A DNA stretch of 64,000 bases from Neisseria brasiliensis. GTDB taxonomy: Bacteria > Pseudomonadota > Gammaproteobacteria > Burkholderiales > Neisseriaceae. Under the pieces are notes generated by a model. That model searched no databases. It saw only the letters and a list, made by a program, of their open reading frames with translations, and was not told the DNA's origin. Each line of letters starts with the position of its first letter. Position 1 is the stretch's first letter. The translations under genes and the position numbers were made by a program. The stretch is from positions 1,674,001 to 1,738,000 of the forward strand of contig NZ_CP046027.1 in NCBI RefSeq assembly GCF_009671065.1. Direction: 5' to 3'. Shown here in pieces: positions 24,058 through 35,123 of this stretch.

Positions 24058-26037
24058 ATGACTCAAAAACACTATTCCGAATCCAGTATTACCGTCTTAA
24101 AAGGCTTGGAGCCGGTGAAAGAGCGTCCGGGCATGTACACCCGCACCGACAGCCCGACCCATATCTGTCAAGAAGTCATCGACAATGCTGCCGATGAAGC
24201 CTTGGGCGGTTTCGCCAGCGAAATCAGCGTGACGATACACGACGACGGTTCTTTGTCTGTGCGCGACAATGGCCGTGGTATTCCGACCGGTATGCATCCG
24301 GTGGAAGGTCTGCCGGTGGTGGAGCTGGTGTTTACCCAATTGCACGCGGGCGGCAAGTTCAATAAAAAAGACGGCGGTGCTTATGCTTTTTCAGGCGGCC
24401 TGCACGGCGTGGGTGTGTCGGTGACCAATGCGCTGTCGAAACGCTTGGAAGTCACCGTTAAGCGTGAAGGCAAAATCCACCGCATCGTGTTTGCCGGCGG
24501 TGATGTGATTGAACCCTTAAGCGAAATTGGCAAATGTGCGGTGAAAGATTCGGGCACCGAAGTGCGTGTGTGGCCGGACGGCAAATATTTTGAATCACCG
24601 CAATACAGCATTCCCGAATTAGAACGCCTGTTGCGCGCCAAAGCCGTGTTGCTGCCGGGCGTGACCGTGTCGCTGACGCGTCCGGTAAAAGACGAAAGCG
24701 AGCCGCAAACGCAAACATGGCATTACCCCAACGGCCTGAAAAGCTATTTGATGGATTTAATCAGCGAAGCACAGGAAGCCGTGCCGCTGTTTGCCAGCGA
24801 AAACTATATTTCAGACGGCCACGACAGCGATTTTGCTGTGGGCGAGGGGGCGGCTTTTGCGCTGACTTGGCTGGAAGAAGGCACGTGCACCAATGAAAGC
24901 TATGTCAACCTGATTCCGACACCGCTCGGCGGCACACACGAAGCCGGTTTGAAGCAAGCCGTGTTCAACGCCGTCAACAACTTCATCACGCTGCACAATT
25001 TATTGCCGCGCGGCGTGAAAGTGCAAAGCGATGACGTGTTCAACAAAGTCGCCTTTGTCTTGAGCGCGCGCGTGCTCGACCCGCAATTTCAAGGCCAAAC
25101 CAAAGACAAACTCACCAACCGCGATGCGCTGAAGCTGGTGGCCGCCGTATCGGGCGACCCGTTGGAATTGTGGCTGAATCAGAATGTCGAAGCCGGTAAA
25201 AAAATCGCCGAATTGGCGATCAAACAGGCGCAGGCGCGTATGCGCTCGGTGAAAAAAATCGAGAAGAAAAAAGGCAGCGGCGTGGCTGTGTTGCCGGGCA
25301 AACTCACCGACTGCGAAAGCGAAGACGTGCGCGAAAACGAGCTGTTTTTGGTTGAGGGCGACTCGGCCGGCGGTTCGGCCAAACTGGCGCGCGACAAAGC
25401 CACCCAAGCCATTTTGCCTTTGCGCGGTAAGGTATTGAATAGTTTTGAAGTGCATCCCGACCAACTGTTCGGCAATGCGGAAATCCACGATATTTCCGTG
25501 GCCATCGGTGTCGATCCGCACGGCGTGAATGACAACCCAGATTTAAGCGGCTTGCGCTACGGCAAAATCGCCATTTTGTCTGATGCCGATGTGGACGGTT
25601 CGCATATTCAAGTGTTGCTGCTGACCCTGTTTTACCGTCATTTCCCGAAACTGGTTTCAGACGGCCATATTTATGTTGCCCAGCCGCCGTTGTTCCGCGT
25701 GGATGTGAACGCGCAAGGCAAATCCAAACCCGCCCGTAAATTCTACGCGCTCGACCAGGCCGAACTCGACGGCATTTTAGAGCGCCTGCAAAAAGAAGGC
25801 GTAAAAGAAACCGCCTATTCTATCAGCCGCTTCAAAGGCTTGGGTGAGATGAATCCCGACCAGCTCAAAGACACCACCATGCACCCCGACACCCGCCGAC
25901 TGTTGCAAGTGCAGATTCCCGAAGGCAGCAGCGAGGAGACCTACGATATTTTCGTGAAGCTGATGGGCAAAGGCGAAGCCGCCAGCCGCCGCGCGTGGAT
26001 GGAGGCAGAAGGCGATACGGCGGAAGTGGATATTTGA
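24058..26037 (+). CDS. parE: DNA topoisomerase IV subunit B
   Basis: A 659-residue ATPase subunit of topoisomerase IV, which unlinks daughter chromosomes. GHKL ATP site: VIDNAADEALGGFASEI, DNGRGIPTGMHP, GGLHGVGVSVTNALS. TOPRIM domain: LFLVEGDSAGGSAKLARDK and ILSDADVDGSHIQVLLLTLF. C-terminal RFKGLGEMNPDQLKDTTMHPDTRRLLQV. Length and the lack of the GyrB-specific insert fit ParE. Two DUS cores lie inside the coding sequence (24811-24821 and 25656-25666). parC is not in the window. Confidence 0.95.
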   Translation: MTQKHYSESSITVLKGLEPVKERPGMYTRTDSPTHICQEVIDNAADEALGGFASEISVTIHDDGSLSVRDNGRGIPTGMHPVEGLPVVELVFTQLHAGGKFNKKDGGAYAFSGGLHGVGVSVTNALSKRLEVTVKREGKIHRIVFAGGDVIEPLSEIGKCAVKDSGTEVRVWPDGKYFESPQYSIPELERLLRAKAVLLPGVTVSLTRPVKDESEPQTQTWHYPNGLKSYLMDLISEAQEAVPLFASENYISDGHDSDFAVGEGAAFALTWLEEGTCTNESYVNLIPTPLGGTHEAGLKQAVFNAVNNFITLHNLLPRGVKVQSDDVFNKVAFVLSARVLDPQFQGQTKDKLTNRDALKLVAAVSGDPLELWLNQNVEAGKKIAELAIKQAQARMRSVKKIEKKKGSGVAVLPGKLTDCESEDVRENELFLVEGDSAGGSAKLARDKATQAILPLRGKVLNSFEVHPDQLFGNAEIHDISVAIGVDPHGVNDNPDLSGLRYGKIAILSDADVDGSHIQVLLLTLFYRHFPKLVSDGHIYVAQPPLFRVDVNAQGKSKPARKFYALDQAELDGILERLQKEGVKETAYSISRFKGLGEMNPDQLKDTTMHPDTRRLLQVQIPEGSSEETYDIFVKLMGKGEAASRRAWMEAEGDTAEVDI

Positions 26038-26055
26038 TTGAGTGGATTGTAATGG

Positions 26056-26093
26056 AGGCCGTCTGAAATCAAGTTATCTTTTTCAGACGGCCT
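26056..26093. terminator. DUS inverted repeat after parE
   Basis: AGGCCGTCTGAAA / TTTCAGACGGCCT. Confidence 0.7.
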
Positions 26094-26096
26094 AAA

Positions 26097-26138
26097 CAAA
26101 AGAATCGGGTTATTTTTGACCCGATTCTTTTGTTTTTT
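26097..26138 (+). terminator. Strong intrinsic terminator after parE
   Basis: CAAAAGAATCGGGT and ACCCGATTCTTTTG form a 14-bp stem with an 8-base loop followed by a T run; a second, non-DUS terminator right behind the DUS pair. Confidence 0.85.
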
Positions 26139-26223
26139 GATTTAAAACACACTATTAACACCATCCAATTACGGCTAGACTGCGGTTTTGATTCCCATCT
26201 TTTACACCGCAAGGAGCTGTAAC

Positions 26224-26784
26224 ATGAAAACTGCATTATTGATTGTCGATTTCCAAAACGATTATTTCCCAAGCTTTGAGGGCGCCAAATTTCCTTTGGT
26301 TGGCACCGAAGCTGCGGCGGAGCAGGGCGCGAAATTGTTGCAGGTGTTTCGCAACAAAAACTTGCCCGTGTTCCATGTGCGCCATGTGTTTGCCGGCGAG
26401 AATGCACCGTTTTTTGCGGAAAACAGCGATGGCGTGCAGTTCCATCCTTTATTTGAACCGCAAGCAAGTGAAGCAGTCATCACCAAACATGAAATCAACA
26501 GTTTTCGCGGTACCACCGATTTACACGCGCAATTGCAGGCGCAGGGCATTGAACGCTTGCTGATTGTCGGCGCGATGAGCCACATGTGTATCGATGCGGC
26601 TACCCGTGCGGCGGCTGATTTGGGCTACCAATGCCATGTTGCCCATGATGCGTGCGCGACACGCGATTTGGAATTTGGCGGCAAAACCGTGGCTGCGGCC
26701 GATGTGCACGCGGCGTATATGTCGGCATTGGCGTTTGCTTATGCCAATGTGGATACTGCGGATAATTTGGCAAAATTGGTTTGA
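26224..26784 (+). CDS. Isochorismatase-family cysteine hydrolase
   Basis: A 186-residue cytosolic hydrolase of the nicotinamidase/isochorismatase superfamily. Start at MKTALLIVDFQNDYF, preceded by AAGGAGC. The catalytic triad is visible: Asp9, Lys88 (VITKHEINSF) and Cys122 (GAMSHMCIDAATRAA). The cis-peptide region VGAMSHMC and the ACATRDLEFGGKTV tail fit the general amidohydrolase branch. Substrate cannot be told from sequence; nicotinamide is possible but metal-binding residues of true nicotinamidases are not evident. A dRS3-type element lies behind it. Confidence 0.85.
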   Translation: MKTALLIVDFQNDYFPSFEGAKFPLVGTEAAAEQGAKLLQVFRNKNLPVFHVRHVFAGENAPFFAENSDGVQFHPLFEPQASEAVITKHEINSFRGTTDLHAQLQAQGIERLLIVGAMSHMCIDAATRAAADLGYQCHVAHDACATRDLEFGGKTVAAADVHAAYMSALAFAYANVDTADNLAKLV

Positions 26785-26810
26785 TGATTGGTTTGATATA
26801 AAAAAAGGCC

Positions 26811-27005
26811 GAAACCTTTGTAAAACCTCAAGAATCACCAATAAAAACCTTAAAGTCGTCATTCCCGCGCAGGCGGGAATTCATCGCGGCATCTAAGAAA
26901 CCTATTTTATTCAAAAGCTTGCTATACTGAAAAATGGATTCCCGACTGCGCGGGAATGACGGCGGTTTGGTGTGTATTCGCTTTTGAAAGAGTTTTACAA
27001 AAATC
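26811..27005. repeat. MITE-like element with paired dRS3 motifs (copy A)
   Basis: About 195 bp. Ends GAAACCTTTGTAAAAC and (inverted) GTTTTACAAAAATC. Inside, two 20-mers of the dRS3 form ATTCCC-N8-GGGAAT at 26861-26880 and 26938-26957, and a core AAGAAACCTATTTTATTCAA. Same plan as 46932-47128 and 59546-59732. No reading frame. Confidence 0.75.
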
Positions 27006-27040
27006 AAGGCCGTCTGAACATTTCAGACGGCCTTTGTTTT
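27006..27040. terminator. DUS terminator of the HerA-like gene
   Basis: AAGGCCGTCTGAAC / TTTCAGACGGCCTTTG, beyond the minus-strand stop. Confidence 0.7.
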
Positions 27041-27046
27041 CACTGA

Positions 27047-28576
27047 TTATTTCAACAGATTTTTAATAATGCCCATCACGCTGCGTGAAATGGCGTTGGT
27101 CACTTGGCGATTGATTTGGCTGCCGACGGCATCGGCTACGTTGTAGCCTACACCTTGGCCGGGTTTTTTACGGCCACCAGTCAATCCGCCGATAAAGCCG
27201 CCGAGTAAGCCCGGGTCTTGGTTGGCTTGGGCTTTGGCCGCTTCTTTTTCGGCTTGCACCTGCGCTTTGGCAGCTTCTTCCGCTTGTTTGGCCGCGGCTT
27301 GCTCGCTGTCGAGTTCGGCCAAGGCTTCAAAAGCAGAGTAGTTATCGATCATGTCTTTATAGGTTGGATACAGATCGTCGCGTTGATACAAGGCATCGCG
27401 TTCTTCTTTGGATAGCGGGGTCAGCGCGGATTGCGGCGGCAAGACATAAGCGCGTTCCACCGGTGCCGGCATGCCTTTTTCATCTAAGAAGGACACCAAG
27501 GCTTCACCCACGCCCAGTTCGGCGATAGCTTCGGCAACTTTGATGTTCGGATTGCTGCGGAAGGTTTCGGCAGCAGCGCGCACGGCTTTTTGGTCGCGTG
27601 GTGTAAAGGCACGCAGCGCGTGTTGCACGCGGTTACCCAATTGACCGAGAATGGTATCCGGCAAATCGAGCGGGTTTTGCGTCACGAAATACACGCCTAC
27701 GCCTTTGGAGCGAATCAGGCGCACCACTTGTTCGACTTGTTCCACCAATGCGGTCGCGGCGTTGTCGAACATCAAATGCGCTTCGTCGAAGAACATCACA
27801 AATTTTGGTTTTTCTGGGTCGCCGACTTCGGGCAGCATTTCAAATAATTCGGCCAGCATCCACAGCAAAAATGCGCTGTACATGCGCGGCGAGCGCATCA
27901 GTCTTTCCGAATTCAAGATGTTAATCACGCCTTTGCCGTTTTCAGACTGCATCCAGTCTTCCAAATTCAGCGCCGGCTCGCCAAAGAAATCATTGGCACC
28001 TTCGTTTTCCAAGGTCAACAGTTGGCGTTGAATCGCGCCGATACTGGCGGCGGAGACGTTGCCGTATTGGGTGCGGTATTCGGCGGCATTATCGGAAACG
28101 TGTTTCAACATACTGCGCAGATCTTTTAAATCCAAAATGTGCCAGCCGCGATCGTCGGCCACTTTGAATACCAAATTCAGCAAGCCTTCTTGGGTGTCGT
28201 TCAAGTTCATCAAACGTGCCAGCAGCATCGGGCCCATTTCAGATACGGTCACGCGCACGGGAATACCGGTTTCGCCGAATACGTCCCAAAAGCGCACGGG
28301 GAAATTTTGCAGCCACTCATCGCCCAGCCCAAATTCGGCAATGCGTTCACCCACCTTGCCGCTGGCGGCACCGGCTTGTGAAATGCCGGATAAGTCGCCT
28401 TTAACGTCTACCAAAAACACCGGTACGCCTTGGTTACTAAAGGCTTCGGCCATGCGGCGCAGGGTCACGGTTTTACCGGTACCGGTCGCGCCGGCAATCA
28501 GGCCGTGGCGGTTGGCCATTTTGCCTTGAATTTCAAGAGAGACGTCGCCGACGCGGGCGATAGGGAAGGTGGTCAT
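27047..28576 (-). CDS. HerA-like P-loop ATPase, DUF853 (YjgR-type)
   Basis: A 509-residue ATPase. Start at MTTFPIARVGDVSLEIQGKMANRHGLI, after a ribosome site (GAGAGGAAAAC); the frame is open 51 codons more but crosses a DUS. Walker A GATGTGKT at residues 29-36; Walker B KFVMFFDEAHLMF; sensor-like VYFVTQNPLDLPD. An Ala/Lys/Gln coiled stretch (about 420-470) precedes a Gly-rich tail GLLGGFIGGLTGGRKKPGQG and a hydrophobic end. Related to HerA/FtsK ATPases, but the cellular job of DUF853 proteins is unknown. Confidence 0.88.
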   Translation of the reverse strand: MTTFPIARVGDVSLEIQGKMANRHGLIAGATGTGKTVTLRRMAEAFSNQGVPVFLVDVKGDLSGISQAGAASGKVGERIAEFGLGDEWLQNFPVRFWDVFGETGIPVRVTVSEMGPMLLARLMNLNDTQEGLLNLVFKVADDRGWHILDLKDLRSMLKHVSDNAAEYRTQYGNVSAASIGAIQRQLLTLENEGANDFFGEPALNLEDWMQSENGKGVINILNSERLMRSPRMYSAFLLWMLAELFEMLPEVGDPEKPKFVMFFDEAHLMFDNAATALVEQVEQVVRLIRSKGVGVYFVTQNPLDLPDTILGQLGNRVQHALRAFTPRDQKAVRAAAETFRSNPNIKVAEAIAELGVGEALVSFLDEKGMPAPVERAYVLPPQSALTPLSKEERDALYQRDDLYPTYKDMIDNYSAFEALAELDSEQAAAKQAEEAAKAQVQAEKEAAKAQANQDPGLLGGFIGGLTGGRKKPGQGVGYNVADAVGSQINRQVTNAISRSVMGIIKNLLK

Positions 28577-28669
28577 GCAGTTTTCCTCTCGGATTCGGAT
28601 AATCAGGTAAACGCTTATTTTCTTATGAAATGAAGCAGGGTGCAATGACATTGGCGCGGGTGTTGGATT

Positions 28670-28711
28670 TTTCAGACGGCCTTTAAGGCAATAGGAACAG
28701 GCCGTCTGAAA
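28670..28711. repeat. DUS inverted pair upstream of the HerA-like gene
   Basis: TTTCAGACGGCC / GGCCGTCTGAAAC, between the HerA-like gene and the insertion sequence. A third, degenerate copy (TTTTCAGACGGTC, 28734-28746) touches the IS end. Confidence 0.6.
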
Positions 28712-28756
28712 CACGGTTTTGAATATCACCCAGTTTTCAGACGGTCTTACATTCGC

Positions 28757-29814
28757 ATTTCAAGTGCAACGCTCAAATGCCATTGGCAAGGGCTGCTGAA
28801 AACAGATCACCCGGTGTCTCATAGTCCAATGTCTTTCTCGGTCGGCGGTTAAGGGCCTCCTCAACCGCTTTAATCTTTTTAGCACCCAGTTTCCTAAAAT
28901 CCGTCCCCTTTGGGAAGTATTGTCTGATCAGCCCGTTGGTATTCTCCACCAAGCCTTTTTCCCAAGAATGGTATGGACGGCAGAAGTAAGTTTCCGCACC
29001 CAGGGCTTTGGCAAAGGTTTTATGTCGGTAAAACTCTTTACCGTTATCCAAAGTAATCGTTTGAATGATATCTTTAAACGGCTTCAATGCCCGAATCACT
29101 ACCCGGGCTACATCTTCTGCTTTGAAATTGCTGATTTTGCGGATAACGACAAATTTGGTTTTTCTTTCAACAGCAACCACCAGTCCGCTTTTTTGATCTT
29201 TACCGACAATGGTGTCCATCTCGAAATCGCCGACCCGCTCTTTTTGATCGACAATGGCAGGTCTGTGTTCAATGTCGGTTCTGTCCGGTACGCTGCCTTT
29301 TGTCCATGCACCGCTGCCGTATTTTCTGCGGTAGGGTTTGGAAACGATACGCAGATGGGTGTACAGGTCGCCGCCGTTTTGACGGTCTTTGGCGAGATAG
29401 CGGTAAAGGGTGCTGTGGTGCAGTTTGATGTGTTGATGTTTCAGCAGATAGCCGCAGACTTGTTCGGGGCTGTATTTTTGGGTAATCAGTTTGTTAACAG
29501 TCTGTTTGACGGCAGTAGTTAGTTTGGTTGGCTTTTTGTTTTTCTTTTTAACTTCGCTTTGCTGTTGTGCTTTTCGGTAACAGTAGGTTCCGTTGACGGA
29601 ATGCCGTCTGATTTCCCGACTGACGGTGGCGGGATGACAACCGATGTTCTGTGCGATTTGGTTTAGGGGTAGGTTGCGGTAATGTCTGGAAATGTAGTAT
29701 CTTTGGTGTGAGGTCAGTTGTGTGTAGGCCATATTGCAATCTTTCTTGTCAGGAAAGGCAGTATACTACCGCATACTGGCCTTTTCTGTTATTGGAAATT
29801 GCACTTGTTAGGCG
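28757..29814 (-). mobile_element. IS30-family insertion sequence
   Basis: About 1.06 kb. One transposase gene fills it. The ends share CAAGTGCAA in inverted orientation (28761-28769 and, reversed, 29799-29807), with partly matching flanks, marking terminal inverted repeats. Exact ends and a target duplication could not be fixed by eye. It resembles IS1655 of meningococcus in size and transposase, an identification from memory that needs checking. Confidence 0.75.
28773..29732 (-). CDS. IS30-family transposase
   Basis: A 319-residue, apparently intact transposase. N-terminal helix-turn-helix YTQLTSHQRYYISRHY...QIAQNIGCHPATVSREIRRH is the IS30 signature. The catalytic DDE core is visible: Asp in GDFEMDTIVGK, Asp in ITLDNGKEFYRHK, and Glu in KGLVENTNGLIRQYFPKGTDF. 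C-terminal ALNRRPRKTLDYETPGDLF is family typical. No frameshift, so the element may be mobile. A ribosome-binding stretch (AGAAAGATTGCAAT) lies before the ATG. Confidence 0.95.
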   Translation of the reverse strand: MAYTQLTSHQRYYISRHYRNLPLNQIAQNIGCHPATVSREIRRHSVNGTYCYRKAQQQSEVKKKNKKPTKLTTAVKQTVNKLITQKYSPEQVCGYLLKHQHIKLHHSTLYRYLAKDRQNGGDLYTHLRIVSKPYRRKYGSGAWTKGSVPDRTDIEHRPAIVDQKERVGDFEMDTIVGKDQKSGLVVAVERKTKFVVIRKISNFKAEDVARVVIRALKPFKDIIQTITLDNGKEFYRHKTFAKALGAETYFCRPYHSWEKGLVENTNGLIRQYFPKGTDFRKLGAKKIKAVEEALNRRPRKTLDYETPGDLFSAALANGI

Positions 29815-29970
29815 ATGATTTCCTACATGTAAGGCCGTCTGAAAATCAAACAGGCTTATTTTGTTGACAATCAATACAAATGAAAAAGCATGGTGTAAAG
29901 CAAGAATATCACTATGCCGTCTGAAAAAAGGCAAGCGAAATCAATGCTTTTCTTTTGCTTTTAAATGCGT

Positions 29971-29976
29971 TATAAT
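29971..29976 (+). promoter_or_regulatory. Promoter -10 of the rimP-nusA-infB operon
   Basis: Perfect TATAAT with a T-rich -35 region about 17 bases upstream. It lies about 70 bases before rimP and before the leader hairpin. An AT-type DUS (29914-29925) is just upstream. Confidence 0.55.
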
Positions 29977-30000
29977 ACGGCAATTTTTCAAATTTATAGA

Positions 30001-30026
30001 AAAATGGCCATCGGGCCATTTTTTTG
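30001..30026 (+). terminator. Terminator-like hairpin in the rimP leader
   Basis: AAATGGCC (30002-30009), 4-base loop, GGCCATTT, then a run of T. It is between the promoter and the rimP start, so it could be an attenuator for an operon that encodes NusA, itself a termination factor. Confidence 0.6.
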
Positions 30027-30046
30027 TTTTTATACTGTGGAGTCGC

Positions 30047-30478
30047 ATGGATATTCAAAATATTCTTGATAAAACCCTGCCCGGTTTGGGCTATGAGCTG
30101 GTGGATTTCGAGCTGACCGCGCAAGGCGATTTGCGTGTGTTTATCGATAAGCCGGAAGGCATTACCGTGGAAGATTGCGCCACGGTGAGCAACCATTTGA
30201 GCCGCGTTTTCATGGTGGAAGACGTGGATTACAAGCGTTTGGAAATTTCCAGCCCGGGCTTGGATCGTCCGCTGAAAAAAGCCGCCGACTTTGCCCGCTT
30301 TGCCGGTGAAAACGCCAAAATCAAAACCCGTCTGCCGATTGATGGTCAGAAAAACTTTATCGGCCGCATCGAAAAATGTGAAAACGATGTGGTTACCGTT
30401 GCTTTCGACGGCAAAACCGCTGAGATTGAAATCAGCAATATCGACAAAGCCCGTCTGCGTCCTGAATTCAAATTTTAA
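30047..30478 (+). CDS. rimP: Ribosome maturation factor RimP
   Basis: A 143-residue protein needed for 30S subunit assembly. Start at MDIQNILDKTLPGLGYELVDFELT, preceded by GGAG. N-terminal alpha/beta domain with LEISSPGLDRPLKKAADFARFAGE and a C-terminal small beta barrel (about 85-143) ending DIDKARLRPEF-like. First gene of the conserved rimP-nusA-infB operon; 27 bases separate it from nusA. Confidence 0.94.
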   Translation: MDIQNILDKTLPGLGYELVDFELTAQGDLRVFIDKPEGITVEDCATVSNHLSRVFMVEDVDYKRLEISSPGLDRPLKKAADFARFAGENAKIKTRLPIDGQKNFIGRIEKCENDVVTVAFDGKTAEIEISNIDKARLRPEFKF

Positions 30479-30505
30479 ACATAATACATAACGGAGATTC
30501 TAAAG

Positions 30506-32011
30506 ATGAGTCGTGAGATGTTACAACTTGCCGAAGCTTTGGCAAGCGAGAAAAACGTAGAAGCAGAAGTGGTGTTTCAGGCTTTGGAGTTTGCGCTGTC
30601 AACCGCTGCCAAAAAGAAAGCCAACCGCGAACACATGGACGTGCGTGTCGAAATCGACCGTGATACCGGCGAATACCGTACTTTCCGCCGTTGGTTGATT
30701 GTGGCCGACGAAGATTATACTTATCCGGATGTGGAAAAAACCATTGAAGAAATTCAAGAAGAAATTCCGGGTACCGATATTCAAATCGGCGAATATTACG
30801 AAGAGCAGCTGGAAAATGAAGGTTTCGGCCGTCAAGCTGCGCAAACCGCCAAACAAATTATTCTGCAACGCATCCGCGATGCCGAGCGTGAGCAAATCCT
30901 GAATGAATTCTTGCAACAAAAAGAAGACATTATTATGGGTACGGTGAAGCGTGTTGAGCGTCACGGCATCATCGTGGAAGTGATTTCAGGCAAATTAGAT
31001 GCGCTGATTCCGCGCGACCAAATGATTCCGCGTGAAAACTTCCGCAGCGGCGACCGCATTCGCGCCTTGTTTGTACGCGTGGAAGAAATCGGCAATACCG
31101 GCCGCAAACAAGTGGTGTTGAGCCGCACTTCAGGCGAATTTTTGGCCAAACTGTATGAGCAGGAAGTGCCTGAAATTGCCGATGGCTTGTTGGAAATCCG
31201 CGAAGTGGCGCGTGACCCGGGTCAACGTGCAAAAGTGGCGGTAAAAGCTAACGACCAGCGCATCGATCCGCAAGGCACTTGTATTGGTGTGCGCGGTTCG
31301 CGCGTGAATGCGGTGAGCAACGAATTATCAGGCGAGCGTATTGACGTGGTGTTGTGGTCGTCTGAAACCGCACAATTTGTGATTAATGCCTTGTCGCCTG
31401 CCGAAGTCAGCCGTATTTTGATTGATGAAGACAAACATGCCGTTGATGTGATTGTGGCAGAAGACCAATTGGCCTTGGCCATCGGCCGCGGTGGTCAAAA
31501 CGTGCGCTTGGCATCGGATTTGACCGGCTGGCAGTTGAACATCATGACTGTTAAAGAAGCAGATGAGCGCAATGAAGCAGAAGATGCCGCCATTCGCGAA
31601 CTGTTTATCGGCCACATGAATATCGATGCCGAAACAGCGGATGTGTTGGTACAAGAAGGTTTTCAAACCTTGGAAGAAGTGGCGTATGTGCCTGCGGCTG
31701 AGTTGTTGGAAATTGAAGGTTTTAACGAAGAAATCGTTGAAGCCCTGCGCAACCGCGCCCGCGATGCGATTTTGACCTTGGCCATTGCCTCGGAAGAAAA
31801 ATTGGCCGATATGTCAGAAGATATGCGCAATCTGGAAGGTTTGGATTCGGATATGCTGCGCGATCTGGCGCAAGCCGGTATTGCCACGCGTGACGATTTG
31901 GCCGAATTGTCCGTGGATGAATTGATTGAAATTACCGGTGTGACCGAAGACGAAGCCAAAACTGTGATTATGGCTGCGCGCGAACATTGGTTCACCGAAG
32001 AAAGTAACTGA
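30506..32011 (+). CDS. nusA: Transcription termination/antitermination factor NusA
   Basis: A 501-residue RNA-polymerase-binding factor. Domains in order: N-terminal polymerase-binding domain (1-125), S1 (about 135-200), KH1 and KH2 (about 230-345; VGVRGSRVNAVSNELSGERIDVV and AIGRGGQNVRLASDLTGW), then two acidic helix-hairpin-helix repeats (about 365-500) as in long proteobacterial NusA. It affects pausing, intrinsic termination and antitermination. ACGGAGATTC precedes the ATG. Eleven bases to infB. Confidence 0.96.
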   Translation: MSREMLQLAEALASEKNVEAEVVFQALEFALSTAAKKKANREHMDVRVEIDRDTGEYRTFRRWLIVADEDYTYPDVEKTIEEIQEEIPGTDIQIGEYYEEQLENEGFGRQAAQTAKQIILQRIRDAEREQILNEFLQQKEDIIMGTVKRVERHGIIVEVISGKLDALIPRDQMIPRENFRSGDRIRALFVRVEEIGNTGRKQVVLSRTSGEFLAKLYEQEVPEIADGLLEIREVARDPGQRAKVAVKANDQRIDPQGTCIGVRGSRVNAVSNELSGERIDVVLWSSETAQFVINALSPAEVSRILIDEDKHAVDVIVAEDQLALAIGRGGQNVRLASDLTGWQLNIMTVKEADERNEAEDAAIRELFIGHMNIDAETADVLVQEGFQTLEEVAYVPAAELLEIEGFNEEIVEALRNRARDAILTLAIASEEKLADMSEDMRNLEGLDSDMLRDLAQAGIATRDDLAELSVDELIEITGVTEDEAKTVIMAAREHWFTEESN

Positions 32012-32022
32012 GGGGGTAATAG

Positions 32023-34821
<2,799 letters not shown>

Positions 34822-34840
34822 TGTGATTGAATAGTCGATG

Positions 34841-34872
34841 AAAGGCCGTCTGAATTCAGACGGCCTTTTTTA
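34841..34872. terminator. DUS terminator of the rimP-nusA-infB operon
   Basis: AAAGGCCGTCTGAA / TTCAGACGGCCTTTTTT: the two copies abut with no real loop, followed by T6. Confidence 0.8.
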
Positions 34873-35123
34873 TGGTTTATTAGAGTGTATGAATGGTGAA
34901 TATTGTAGATTTAAGTTCAATAAAATCAGTATTAAATTCACTTGGAATAATTTGTTAATTTATTAAAAAGTTAATTTAAAACAGTCAGTTATTTAATTAG
35001 TGTATTTGAACTATTTTCATTTTCGACAGGTCTAATGCTCGCACTATACGGTCTGATTAATCGCTGTTTCAGACGGCCTATGGCTGCATAACGTTAACAA
35101 CTCAATTACTGCAGTCTTATACC
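34873..35123. other. AT-rich region upstream of the RTX-type gene
   Basis: Very AT-rich non-coding stretch with many TTAATT/AATTTA motifs and one lone DUS (TTCAGACGGCCTA, 35069-35081). It contrasts with the GC content of flanking genes. No open frame or stable RNA can be supported. Confidence 0.5.
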
